A stretch of 64,000 bases of DNA, taken from positions 124,001 to 188,000 of the forward strand of contig NZ_LMLP01000022.1 of assembly GCF_001421965.1 (NCBI RefSeq), given 5' to 3'. The DNA comes from Sphingomonas sp. Leaf67 (GTDB lineage: Bacteria; Pseudomonadota; Alphaproteobacteria; Sphingomonadales; Sphingomonadaceae). This document shows, in pieces, positions 28,837 to 37,216 of this stretch (positions are counted from its first letter, which is position 1; each line of letters begins with the position of its first letter). Below the pieces are notes generated by a model. It ran no database searches, was not told where the DNA came from, and saw nothing but the letters and a program-made list of their open reading frames with translations. The position numbers were made by a program, and so were the translations under genes.

Positions 28837-29823
28837 ATGACTCTCCGTCTGTTGCAGCGCGTCGCCCCGTCGCGCGCCGTGATCGCCGCGACCGAAACGG
28901 CTGCGCACATCGTCCCCGGCGTCGACAGCGTCCGCGCGCTGGCGCTGCGCGCGATCGATGCCGGCCACAGCATCGCCGACGAGGTCGCGGCGCTGGGGCA
29001 GGGCGAGGCGGTCGATATCGCCGCGCTGCTCGATGCCGGTGCGATCGGATCGCCGATCGACCATGAGGACCCGGCGCACGTCATCATGACCGGTACCGGC
29101 CTCACCCATCTCGGATCGGCCGAGGGCCGCGACAAGATGCACCGCGCCGCCGCCGAAGCCGCGACCCAGACCGATTCGATGCGGATGTTCCTCGAAGGGG
29201 TCGAGGGCGGCAAGCCGGCCGAGGGTCAGGTCGGGCAGCAGCCCGAATGGTTCTACAAGGGCGATGGCGGGCAGATGGTCGCGCCGGGCGGCGACTTCAC
29301 CATGCCGCATTTCGCGCAGGACGGCGGCGAGGAGCCGGAGCTGGCGGGCATCTATGTGATTGGTTCGGACGGCACGCCGCACCGCATCGGCCTCGCGCTC
29401 GCCAACGAATTTTCGGACCATGTGACCGAACGGCACAATTATCTGTGGCTGGCGCACAGCAAGCTGCGGCAGGCATCGGTCGGCCCCGAACTGCTGGTCG
29501 GCACGCCGCCCGAGCATATCGAGGGGGCCAGCCGCATCGTCCGGAATGGCGAGACGATCTGGGAAAAACCGTTCCTGTCGGGCGAGGCGAATATGTCGCA
29601 CAGCCTGTCGAACCTTGAACATCATCATTTCAAATACGTGCTGTTCCGCCGCCCCGGCGACATCCACGTCCATTTCTTCGGCACGGCGACGCTGTCCTTC
29701 TCGGACGGGGTGCGGACCGAGGAAGGTGACGTGTTCGAGATCGAAGCCGCGCCGTTCACGTTGCCGCTGCGCAACCGGCTGACGCGCTCGACGGAAGAGC
29801 GCGTGGCGGTGAAGCTGCTCTGA
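28837..29823 (+). CDS. AraD1/GguC-family protein, probable 2-keto-3-deoxypentonate dehydratase
   Basis: 328 residues of the fumarylacetoacetase-like fold, AraD1 (GguC) branch. Signs: DPAHVIMTGTGLTHLGSAEGRDKMH, MFLEGVEGGKP, QPEWFYKGDG, FTMPHFAQDGGEEPELAGIYVIG, LANEFSDHVTE, and metal-site acidic residues. Members act on 2-keto-3-deoxy-L-arabinonate or -xylonate, giving alpha-ketoglutarate semialdehyde. That is the next step after the neighbouring dehydratase. RBS AAGGAA at 28825-28830 overlaps the transporter stop. The exact sugar is not decided. Confidence 0.83.
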   Translation: MTLRLLQRVAPSRAVIAATETAAHIVPGVDSVRALALRAIDAGHSIADEVAALGQGEAVDIAALLDAGAIGSPIDHEDPAHVIMTGTGLTHLGSAEGRDKMHRAAAEAATQTDSMRMFLEGVEGGKPAEGQVGQQPEWFYKGDGGQMVAPGGDFTMPHFAQDGGEEPELAGIYVIGSDGTPHRIGLALANEFSDHVTERHNYLWLAHSKLRQASVGPELLVGTPPEHIEGASRIVRNGETIWEKPFLSGEANMSHSLSNLEHHHFKYVLFRRPGDIHVHFFGTATLSFSDGVRTEEGDVFEIEAAPFTLPLRNRLTRSTEERVAVKLL

Positions 29824-29850
29824 TAGTCTCGCCGTTCCGGTGATCTCATC

Positions 29851-30080
29851 GTCGTCCCGGCGCAGGCCGGGATCCATTGTGTCGGGCGCTATCGAAAGAT
29901 GCGCGACCTGACGGCATCCATGGATCCCGGCCTGCGCCGGGATGACGGTTGGGCATCGGTGTGATGCTACGTCGCCCCTTCGTCATTCCCGCGAAGGCGG
30001 GAATCCATATCCGCCAACGATCTTGCTTGAGCCGCAACCTTCGCATGTATGGCCTCCCGCCTGCGCGGGAGTGACGAAGG
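29851..30080. repeat. Two adjacent REP-like inverted-repeat elements
   Basis: Element 1 (29851-29948) has CGTCCCGGCGCAGGCCGGGA and, inverted, TCCCGGCCTGCGCCGGGA, with TGTGTCGGGCGCTATCGAAAG between them. Element 2 (29981-30080) starts CGTCATTCCCGCGAAGGCGG and ends in an inverted relative. Element 1 closely resembles 39195-39295. They fill the gap between the convergent AraD1-type and NUDIX genes. Confidence 0.75.
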
Positions 30081-30113
30081 CGCGGGCGCGAACCTGCGTT
30101 CGAACCGAACCGC

Positions 30114-30569
30114 CTACTCCAGCAACGGTTCGATCCGGTCGAGCAGCGGCAGCTGGCTCTTCAGCATCAGCGTGCGGGCCTCGGCGACCGGCATCCATCG
30201 CGCCGCGTCGACTTCGGGAAAGCTGCGGCGACGGCCGCTGCGGGGGGGCCATTCGATTTCGAACAGGATGCTGGTGATCGCTCCCGTGTCGACATCCTGT
30301 TCGGCGGCAAAGGCCGACACCGACTTGCCGCCCGCCTGTCGCACCATGCCGAGCGGTTCGAGCGGGCCGGTGACGGTGACGCCCAGTTCCTCGGCCACTT
30401 CGCGGCGCGCGGCGTCCTCGACCGCTTCGTCGGGTTCGATCTGGCCCTTGGGAATCTGCCACGCGCCGACATGCCGCCGCGCCCAGAACGGGCCACCGGG
30501 ATGGACGAGCAGCACCGCCGGCCGGGGCGTTCGACGATAGAGCAGGATGCCGGCGCTATGCTGTGGCAT
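30114..30569 (-). CDS. NUDIX hydrolase
   Basis: 151 residues, cytoplasmic. The Nudix box is complete at residues 42-64: G-QIEPD-E-AVEDAAR-REVAEELGV (GX5EX7REUXEEXGU). The HVGAWQIPKGQIEP context is like that of the diadenosine-polyphosphate and NTP hydrolases in this family. Substrate not predictable. Divergent from the AlkB-like gene with 85 bp between starts. Confidence 0.9.
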   Translation of the reverse strand: MPQHSAGILLYRRTPRPAVLLVHPGGPFWARRHVGAWQIPKGQIEPDEAVEDAARREVAEELGVTVTGPLEPLGMVRQAGGKSVSAFAAEQDVDTGAITSILFEIEWPPRSGRRRSFPEVDAARWMPVAEARTLMLKSQLPLLDRIEPLLE

Positions 30570-30654
30570 GAAAGGGTCCCCGATTTTTCGGGCGATCGTG
30601 ACCGTCGCCCTTGGTTGATGGACAGACGCCGCCGACCCATGTTGCGTTCCATCG

Positions 30655-31245
30655 ATGCCGCAACTCGACCTCTTCGCTGCCGAACCGGTGCTGTCCGGGC
30701 TGACCCATCGGGCCGGACTGGTGGCGGACGACGCACTGCCAGTGCTGGCGGCGGCGATCGATGCCGCGCCGCTCGTCCCCTTCCGGTTCCAGCAATGGAC
30801 CGGGCTGCGGCGGACGGCATCCTATGGCTGGCATTATGATTTCGAGCAGGGCCGGGTGGGACGGGCCGAACCGATGCCCGACTGGCTGCTGGCAGTGCGT
30901 GCGCGGGCGGCGGCGTTCGCCGGGCTACGTCCCGACGCGCTGGTGCAGGCGCTGCTGATCCGGTACGATCCGGGTGCCGGCATCGGCTGGCACCGCGACC
31001 GGCCGGTGTTCGAGCATGTCGTCGGCCTGTCGATCGGTGCGCCCGCGACGCTGCGCTTCCGACGGCGGCGCGAGGGTGGGTTCGACCGGTTCGCGCTGCC
31101 GCTGGTGGCGGGCGGCGCCTATCACCTGACCGAAGAGGCGCGCTGGGACTGGGAACATGGTATCGCCCCGATGGCCGAACCGCGCTGGTCGATCACCTTT
31201 CGCAGCCTGACCGAACGGTTCGCACGGAGTTTGCGCGATGCGTGA
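30655..31245 (+). CDS. AlkB-like 2-oxoglutarate/Fe(II)-dependent dioxygenase
   Basis: 196 residues of the AlkB superfamily, which remove alkyl groups from nucleic acids oxidatively. Metal ligands His113 and Asp115 (WHRDRP) and His168 (WEHGIAP), 2-oxoglutarate Arg177, and the AlkB Arg183 in RWSITFRSL. It resembles the ALKBH2/3-type short branch (SYGWHYDF, PDALVQALLIRYDPGAGIGWH) more than E. coli AlkB. No ada or alkA next to it. Its stop overlaps the HIRAN gene start by 8 bp. Confidence 0.92.
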   Translation: MPQLDLFAAEPVLSGLTHRAGLVADDALPVLAAAIDAAPLVPFRFQQWTGLRRTASYGWHYDFEQGRVGRAEPMPDWLLAVRARAAAFAGLRPDALVQALLIRYDPGAGIGWHRDRPVFEHVVGLSIGAPATLRFRRRREGGFDRFALPLVAGGAYHLTEEARWDWEHGIAPMAEPRWSITFRSLTERFARSLRDA

Positions 31246-31645
31246 GTTGAGCCTGCACGTCGTCGGGGCCGACCATCCCAATCGCGGCGGCGGCAATCGC
31301 CGGTTCGAGATACTGCTGTGCGCGCCGGGGGAGGCGGTGACGCTGGTCCCCGAACCGCGCAATCCGGTCGACCCGCATGCGGTAATGGTGCTGAGTGCGC
31401 GCGGGGTCCAGATCGGCTATCTGACCGCCGACCGCGCGGCATGGATCGTCGGCATGTTGCGCAGCGGACGGGACGTCGCGGCGATCTTTCAACAGGCGAC
31501 CGCGATGGGCGCGGCAATCCGGATCGCGTTCGATGGCGCGGTGCCGACGCTGCCCCGGCCGGTAGTGGTACAGGCCGATCCCGAACCGGATTTTTGGCCG
31601 GACGACCTTCCCCCCGACGATTGCGGGCGATGCGGGCCTGCGTCG
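31238..31645 (+). CDS. HIRAN-domain protein (3' end uncertain)
   Basis: HIRAN domains bind 3' ends of single-stranded DNA. The domain fills residues 1-105: LHVVGADHPNRGGGNRRFEI, LVPEPRNPVDPHAVMVLSARGVQIGYLTADRA. An acidic tail, PEPDFWPDDLPPDD, ends homologues as I know them. Here no stop follows: the frame runs on to 32710, antisense through the whole CorA gene. I give only the part before the CorA stop. A 6-C run just before the tail end (about 31609-31614) could hide an indel; a one-base shift would reach a stop at 31701. Coupled to the AlkB-like gene, so a DNA-repair role is plausible. Confidence 0.75.
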
Positions 31646-32599
31646 CTACCGCGCGATCCAGTGCCTGCGCGCGAACCATGCGACGATCACGCCGCTCATG
31701 ACGACGCACAGCCCGACCACGCCGGCAAAGGCCCATGGTTCGTCGGCAAAGGGGATGCCCTTTACATTCATGCCGAGCAGGCCGGTCAGGAAGGTCAGCG
31801 GCAGGAAGACCATTGCGGCGATGGCAATCTGCAACGATCGCTGGTCGAGCTGTTCGGCGCGCAGGTCAGTCAGCGTCTCATGGATCAGCGCGGCGCGTTC
31901 GCGGATCGAATCGACTTCCTCGGCCATGCGGGCGGCGCGGTCGGCGGCGGCGGCGAGGTGCAGGCGGTCGTCCTGTTGCAGCCAGTCGCCCTGCAACTGG
32001 CCGAGCTTTTCGAGCGCCGCGCGCTGCGGCACGAGGAACCGGCGATAGCCGATCGCGCGGACGCGGGTATGGGTCACCGCGCGGCGCTGTTCGAAGATGC
32101 GGGTCGGGTCGAGCGCCTCTTCGCATTCGTCGAGCGTGTCGCCCAGATCGGCGATCAGCGGGTCGAGCTGTTCGGTGATCGCGCTGGCAAAGGCGACGAT
32201 CAGGTCGCCGGGATCGGCGACGCCGCCACCTTCGACCCGGTCGACCACCGTATGGAAGGCGGTCAGCCGGCGGCGCGTGACCGAATGGACCCGCCCGGCG
32301 CTGGCATAGAGCCGGACCGAGGCGAGCGGATCGGCGCTGCTCAACACGTCGTCGGACAGGCCGCGCAGGTTGACGAACGCCCCCTTGCCGATCGCGTCGC
32401 AGCGCGGTCGCGTCTCGACGGCGGTCAACGGCTCGATGACATATTCGGGCAGATGGGCATGGTCGCGCAGCCACAGCGCGACCTGATCGCCTTCGCCGTG
32501 CAGGTGAATCCACGTGAAGCCGCCCGTCGTATCAATTGCCGTCATCGGGTCGACCGGCGTCGCCTTGCCCCCCTCGATATGCCATGCCGAGCACGTCAT
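31646..32599 (-). CDS. CorA/ZntB-family divalent metal transporter
   Basis: 317 residues: a long cytoplasmic funnel (about 1-255), then TM1 (about 256-278) ending in the selectivity motif GMN (276-278), a short loop GIPFADEPWAF, and TM2 (about 290-310). The loop and N-terminal WIHLHGEGD segment are closer to ZntB-like zinc transporters than to Mg-type CorA. The ATG overlaps the siroheme-synthase-type stop as ATGA. Confidence 0.92.
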   Translation of the reverse strand: MTCSAWHIEGGKATPVDPMTAIDTTGGFTWIHLHGEGDQVALWLRDHAHLPEYVIEPLTAVETRPRCDAIGKGAFVNLRGLSDDVLSSADPLASVRLYASAGRVHSVTRRRLTAFHTVVDRVEGGGVADPGDLIVAFASAITEQLDPLIADLGDTLDECEEALDPTRIFEQRRAVTHTRVRAIGYRRFLVPQRAALEKLGQLQGDWLQQDDRLHLAAAADRAARMAEEVDSIRERAALIHETLTDLRAEQLDQRSLQIAIAAMVFLPLTFLTGLLGMNVKGIPFADEPWAFAGVVGLCVVMSGVIVAWFARRHWIAR

Positions 32600-33351
32600 G
32601 CGAGATCGATCGTCAGGCCGGGCAGCGGCTCGGCGGGCACGGGTTCCATGATCCGCACGGCATCGGCGCGCGCACGGTCGAGGATCGCCGCCGGCACGTG
32701 CGGCGCGTGATGGATGCGGTCGGCCTGTCCCAGCCAGCGGGCCTCGCGCAGCGTCAGGTCGTCGGGATCGGCGGACCGCAGCCGGATCACCGCGACCCGG
32801 CCGGTGACCGCTGCGGCTCCGTCCAGCCACCGCGCGACCGCATCGTCGGCATGCGGCACCATCGGGTCGAGCGGTCCGCCCGCCGCGATCGCCGCACCGA
32901 TTGCGCGGCGGCGGTCGCCGCCATCGGGAAAGCGGATACGCAACGCCGCGCGCGCCGCGCCCAGCCCCTCGGCCAGTCGCCCGACCCCGGCGGGCAGGAT
33001 CGCCTCCAGCCGCTGGCGGATCGCCGCTGCCAGCCCCGCCGACACGCCGCCGGTCGAGATCGCGATCAGGATCGGCGACCGGTCGACGATCGCGGGCAGG
33101 GTGAAGTCGCAATCGGCGGGCCGGTCGACGGCGTTGACCAAGATGCCGCGCGCCTTCAGCCCATCGATCGCCAGGCGCGCCTCGGCATCGTCCTCGACCG
33201 CGACCACCGCGATGCGGGCGTGCGCGTCGTCGGCGACGACGGTCAGCCCGCTGCGTTCGAGCAGGCGGCGCTTGGCATCGGCCGGCTCGCCCTCCCCGAC
33301 AAGGATGACACGCCGCCCGGCGGTGCGCAGCAGGATCGGCAGCCCGTTCAC
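32596..33351 (-). CDS. Siroheme synthase N-terminal (precorrin-2 dehydrogenase/ferrochelatase) protein
   Basis: 251 residues from a GTG that overlaps the lysA stop (GTGA). Residues 1-170 are the CysG N-terminal module: LPILLRTAGRRVILVGEGEPADAKRRLLERSG (NAD fold), CDFTLPAIVDRSPILIAISTGGVSAGLAAAIRQRLEAILP. Residues about 185-250 (GRVAVIRLRSADPDDLTLREARWLGQADRI) look like only the first part of the uroporphyrinogen methyltransferase domain. It can thus perform oxidation and iron insertion but not methylation. Sits in a lysA-this-corA coupled operon. Confidence 0.87.
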   Translation of the reverse strand: MNGLPILLRTAGRRVILVGEGEPADAKRRLLERSGLTVVADDAHARIAVVAVEDDAEARLAIDGLKARGILVNAVDRPADCDFTLPAIVDRSPILIAISTGGVSAGLAAAIRQRLEAILPAGVGRLAEGLGAARAALRIRFPDGGDRRRAIGAAIAAGGPLDPMVPHADDAVARWLDGAAAVTGRVAVIRLRSADPDDLTLREARWLGQADRIHHAPHVPAAILDRARADAVRIMEPVPAEPLPGLTIDLA

Positions 33352-34613
33352 AGCCAGGGCGGCAGGCGATCGGCCTCGGCCAGTGCCGCGATCGGCGGGC
33401 GTTCGCGCACGACCGCGAACCGGTCGCCCGCCACCAGCACCTCGGGCACCAGCGCGCGCGAATTGTAGGTCGAGGCCATGGTCGCGCCATACGCGCCGGC
33501 GGTCATGAACGCGACCAGATCGTCGGCGGCGACCACGTCCATCGCGCGACCCAGCGCAAAGGTGTCGCCGGTCTCGCACACCGGGCCGACGATGTTGGCC
33601 ACGGCGCGCTCCCCGGTCGGGCGGACGGCGCGGATGTCGTGATAGGCATCGTACAGGCTGGGGCGCAGCAGATCGTTCATCGCCGCGTCGACGACGACGA
33701 ACGGCGCGGTCGCGCCCTGCTTCACGCGGATGACGCGCGACACCAGCACCCCGGCATTGGCGACGATCAACCGGCCGGGTTCGAACATCAGCCGCGCGTC
33801 CCAGCCGGCGGTCGCGCGGGCGACCATCGCGCCGTATTCGGCGGGGGAGGGCGGCAACGGCCGGGCCGGGTCATAGGGCACGCCCAGACCACCGCCCAGA
33901 TCGGCATGGGTGATGGTGTGACCGGCGGCGCGCAGCGTGGCGATCAGCGCACCGACCCGGCCGAATGCGGCTTCGAGCGGCACGAGGTCGGTCAGCTGGC
34001 TGCCGATATGCACCGCGACGCCGCGCACCTGAATACCGGGCAGCGATGCGGCATGGGCATAGGCGGCGGGCGCGGCATGGTAATCGATGCCGAACTTGTT
34101 CTCCTTGCCGCCCGTCGAAATCTTCGCATGGGTGCCGGCGACGACGTCGGGGTTCACCCGGATCGCGATCCGCGCGACCGTGCCGAGGCGGGTGGCGACC
34201 GCCGACAGCATATCGAGTTCGGGTTCCGATTCGACGTTGAACTGGCCGATGCCGGCATTCAGCCCCTGCGCCATTTCGTCGGCGGTCTTGCCGACGCCCG
34301 AGAACACGATCTTGTCCGGGTCCATGCCGGCGTCGAGCGCGCGGTATAGCTCACCCCCCGACACCACATCGGCCCCCATGCCGGCGCGGGCGAGAGTCGC
34401 CAATACCGCCTTGTTCGGATTGGCCTTTACCGCGAACGCGACCAGCGGTTCGCCGGTGCCGAGCCCGGCCACCGCCTCGCGAAACACGCGGACATGCCGT
34501 TCGAGCGTCGCGGTCGAATAGACATAGACAGGGGTCCCGACCGCATCGGCGATGGCGGGCAGGCTGACATCCTCGGCATGGAGCGTGCCGTTGCGAAGCG
34601 TGAAACAGTCCAT
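33348..34613 (-). CDS. lysA: Diaminopimelate decarboxylase
   Basis: PLP enzyme of 421 residues, last step of lysine synthesis (meso-diaminopimelate to lysine). Fold type III barrel: PLP Lys63 in FAVKANPN, HIGSQL, DLGGGLGVPY, EPGRLIVANAGVLVSRV, and the C-terminal GPVCETGDTFALGR plus GAYGATMASTYNSR. Start at 34613 (MDCFTLRNG); the earlier in-frame ATG at 34643 is not family-like. Confidence 0.97.
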   Translation of the reverse strand: MDCFTLRNGTLHAEDVSLPAIADAVGTPVYVYSTATLERHVRVFREAVAGLGTGEPLVAFAVKANPNKAVLATLARAGMGADVVSGGELYRALDAGMDPDKIVFSGVGKTADEMAQGLNAGIGQFNVESEPELDMLSAVATRLGTVARIAIRVNPDVVAGTHAKISTGGKENKFGIDYHAAPAAYAHAASLPGIQVRGVAVHIGSQLTDLVPLEAAFGRVGALIATLRAAGHTITHADLGGGLGVPYDPARPLPPSPAEYGAMVARATAGWDARLMFEPGRLIVANAGVLVSRVIRVKQGATAPFVVVDAAMNDLLRPSLYDAYHDIRAVRPTGERAVANIVGPVCETGDTFALGRAMDVVAADDLVAFMTAGAYGATMASTYNSRALVPEVLVAGDRFAVVRERPPIAALAEADRLPPWL

Positions 34614-34674
34614 GCGCCAGCCTTTAGAACGGCGCGGGCGCAATGAGAATGGCCGAACGTGTCGTTGGTCCGCC

Positions 34675-35208
34675 TTACCGCGCGGCGAACCCGATCATCT
34701 GTTCGACCATCAGCCGCAACTGGCCGTCCGCCTTGTCGATCGCGCCATCCTCGACGGTGTTGATCGCTACCCCGATCGGCGTCGGCCAGCCGCGCAGCGC
34801 ATGGGCGACGGTGCGCAGCGTGCCGAGCGTCGCCACCGCCGCCTGCCACCCGGCGGCGGTCGCCACCAGCCCGACCGGCAATCCGTCGAAATAGACGCGG
34901 TCGTCGCGGCGCAGCATCTCGACATGGTCGAGCGCGTTCTTCACCAGCCCCGACAGCGTACCGTGATAGCCGGGCGACCCGATGATGATCCCGTCGGCAT
35001 CGCGCAGCGCGCGCAGGAACGACTGGATGCGCGCATTGCTGCCCGCCGTTTCGGGTTCGTAGTTCGGAAAGTCGATCGCCGGCCCGGTCAGGAGCGTGGT
35101 GCGCGCACCCAGCGTCGCGGCATGGGTCAGCGCCCGCTCCAGCGCGGCGGCGGTTCCCGAGGTCGGGCGCAGCGTGCCCCCCAGCGCGACGATATGCGGT
35201 TGCTTCAT
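34675..35208 (-). CDS. NAD(P)H-dependent FMN reductase
   Basis: Flavodoxin-like protein of 177 residues. FMN phosphate loop region GGTLRPTSGTAAALERAL and the family motif GSPGYHGTLSGLVKNALDHVE. Such enzymes supply reduced flavin or reduce quinones; the substrate is unknown. It sits between fliS and lysA and looks unrelated to motility. Confidence 0.88.
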   Translation of the reverse strand: MKQPHIVALGGTLRPTSGTAAALERALTHAATLGARTTLLTGPAIDFPNYEPETAGSNARIQSFLRALRDADGIIIGSPGYHGTLSGLVKNALDHVEMLRRDDRVYFDGLPVGLVATAAGWQAAVATLGTLRTVAHALRGWPTPIGVAINTVEDGAIDKADGQLRLMVEQMIGFAAR

Positions 35209-35247
35209 GGCCGCAGCGCTAACCGATCATCGCCGCGCTTGCCAGCC

Positions 35248-35649
35248 TCAACGCGGCCGTACCGCTTCCCATGCCTCGGCGATATCGGTCAGCGACGCGG
35301 CGGCGTTCAGGAAGGGGCGTGCATCCTGCCCGATGCTGGCATTGACGATCTGTTCGCGCAAGGACGTGTAGAGCCGCGACAGGGTCTGCGACAGGTCGCC
35401 GCCCTTGTCGAAATCGAGACCCGCTTCCAGCGCGAACAGGATCGCGGTCGCACGGGTCACCCGGTCGCTCTTCATCGCATATTGGCGGTTGTCGGTCGCC
35501 CACGCCGCCGAGCGCAGCGCTCGGACCGCTTCCTCGTACAACAGCGACACCAGCGCGTGCGGGTCCGCGCCGCCGGTGCGCGCGGCAAGGTCGACCGATC
35601 GATAGGTCTGGGCGGGATCGCCGGAAAGGGCGGTGGCATAGCGGGTCAT
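35248..35649 (-). CDS. fliS: Flagellin export chaperone FliS
   Basis: 133 residues, a four-helix bundle that caps flagellin before export. Signs: TYRSVDLAARTGGADPHALVSLLYEEAVRALRSA and ATAILFALEAGLDFDKGGDLSQTLSRLYTSLREQIVNAS. The ATG overlaps the fliD stop (TAATG), so it is translated right after fliD from the same transcript. An in-frame ATG at 35667 inside fliD is less likely. Confidence 0.93.
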   Translation of the reverse strand: MTRYATALSGDPAQTYRSVDLAARTGGADPHALVSLLYEEAVRALRSAAWATDNRQYAMKSDRVTRATAILFALEAGLDFDKGGDLSQTLSRLYTSLREQIVNASIGQDARPFLNAAASLTDIAEAWEAVRPR

Positions 35650-37154
35650 TATTCGCTCCGCGTCCACATCTTGATTTGGTTTTCCATGAAGGTCTGCTGT
35701 GCCTTGTACGCGGCGACGCGTGCTTCGGACGCCGCGAACTGCTGCGTCATCCGGGTGGAGGTCGTTTCGGTCTGATCGGCGACCTTGGCCTGTTCCTTGG
35801 CCAGATTGGTCTGCGCCTCGGCATAGCGCTTGTCGCTCGCGCCCAGCCCCAGCGTCGTGCTCTTCGCCGCAATCGCGATACGGTTGAGCGCGGCGGGCAG
35901 GCTCTGGCCGCCCGTCTTGTCGTTGCCGGTACCGGGCACGAACATCGCCTCGACCGCGTCGGGATTGTCGATCAGTGCCGCCGACAGCAAAGCGTCATCG
36001 ACGCGCAGCGACCCGTCATTGTTGGTCGCGACGCCGATCCGCGCCAACGTCGTCGGGCTGCCGTCGGTCTTACCGGTCAGGTCGGCGATGCTCAGCTTCT
36101 GCAGCGACCGCTTCAGCGACTGCGCGGCCGGGTCGGCGCGCAGGTCGCCGGTGATCGGGTCGGTCGCCTTGTTCACCGACGCCAGCATGTTGTTATACGC
36201 CTCGACGACGTTCTTCACCGCCTCCTTCAGCGCGTCGGTCGGTCGCGACGAACTGAGCGTCACCGGGCCGTCGGTCGTCACCGCCTTCAGCTCCAGCTTC
36301 ACGCCGTCCGCACCGGTGATCGTGTTCGACGCGCTGACCATCGGCACGCCGTCGACGCTGAACACCGCATTGCCCGCGCGGGTCACGACCTCGGCACCGT
36401 CGGTGGTGCTGCTGTCGAAATCGACGTTCAGCCGCTCCAGCCCGGGCACCGCGCTGCCGCTGGCGGGGGTGGCGGTCATGGTGAAGGCCTGGTTCGCGCC
36501 ATCGGTGCTGCGCAGCACCAGTCGCTGGCCATTGGCGTCGTTCACGACGCTGGCGGTAACGCCCGCCTTGGCCGCGGTGATCTTGTCGGCGACCTTCTGC
36601 AACGAGGTCGCATCGCCGGCATCGATGGTGATCGCCGGGATGGTCGTGCCGTTCGCGGTGAAGGTGCCGTCCGCGCCGACGCTGCCGAGCTTCAGCTGGA
36701 GCGTGCCGGTGCCGACCGACCCGGTGGTGCTGAACGAATCCTTGGTCACCGCCACCTGCGACGTGGCGAGGCGGGCGACGGTCACGCTGGCGTTCAGGCT
36801 GGTGACGGTCTTGCCGCTCGCCACCGACACCCTGACCGCCGGACCGCTGCTGCTCAGCTGGGTCTTGAGGCCGCTCGATTCGGCCAGCGTCGTCAGGGCG
36901 GTCGCGAATTCGTTGATGCCCGACTTCAATTCGGCGACCGATGAAATCTGCGCGGTCAGCACATCGGATTTCTTGGTCAGCTGCGCGTTCTTGTTGGCGA
37001 ACTGCGCCTCGACCAGGCTCTTGACCAGCGCGGCGGTGTCGACGCCCGAACCGGCACCCAGCGCGTTGGCAAGGTTCGGTGTCGTGGCCTTGGTCGTCGT
37101 CGTCTTGGGAATCGTCGTGGTCGACGCGGTCGCTGTGCTGGTCGTGGTCGCCAT
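35649..37154 (-). CDS. fliD: Flagellar filament cap FliD (hook-associated protein 2)
   Basis: 501 residues. Cap at the filament tip that guides flagellin folding. A Thr/Lys-rich head (1-30) precedes the FliD N domain (SGVDTAALVKSLVEAQFANKNAQL, about 33-130) and the FliD C domain with LKEAVKNVVEAYNNMLASVN, and a C-terminal coiled coil ending MENQIKMWTRSE. A sigma28-type promoter lies 29 bp upstream, which fits late expression with flagellin. Confidence 0.94.
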   Translation of the reverse strand: MATTTSTATASTTTIPKTTTTKATTPNLANALGAGSGVDTAALVKSLVEAQFANKNAQLTKKSDVLTAQISSVAELKSGINEFATALTTLAESSGLKTQLSSSGPAVRVSVASGKTVTSLNASVTVARLATSQVAVTKDSFSTTGSVGTGTLQLKLGSVGADGTFTANGTTIPAITIDAGDATSLQKVADKITAAKAGVTASVVNDANGQRLVLRSTDGANQAFTMTATPASGSAVPGLERLNVDFDSSTTDGAEVVTRAGNAVFSVDGVPMVSASNTITGADGVKLELKAVTTDGPVTLSSSRPTDALKEAVKNVVEAYNNMLASVNKATDPITGDLRADPAAQSLKRSLQKLSIADLTGKTDGSPTTLARIGVATNNDGSLRVDDALLSAALIDNPDAVEAMFVPGTGNDKTGGQSLPAALNRIAIAAKSTTLGLGASDKRYAEAQTNLAKEQAKVADQTETTSTRMTQQFAASEARVAAYKAQQTFMENQIKMWTRSE

Positions 37155-37182
37155 CGTCTTCTCCCGCGCACTCTCCCCCTAT

Positions 37183-37209
37183 CAAGCGGCAGAAGCGCGG
37201 AAATCTTTA
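37183..37209 (-). promoter_or_regulatory. Sigma28 (FliA) promoter of fliDS
   Basis: On the minus strand: TAAAGATT-N11-GCCGCTTG, i.e. TAAA-N15-GCCG as in the FliA consensus TAAAGTTT-N11-GCCGATAA. It lies between the flhB stop (37217) and the fliD start (37154), with a GGGAGAAG ribosome site before fliD. Confidence 0.65.
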
Positions 37210-37216
37210 GGGACGT

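Noticed and set aside
34552..35775. 407-residue plus-strand frame across lysA 5' end, FMN reductase and fliS
   Set aside because: Antisense to three well-supported genes and composed of Arg-rich low-information sequence.
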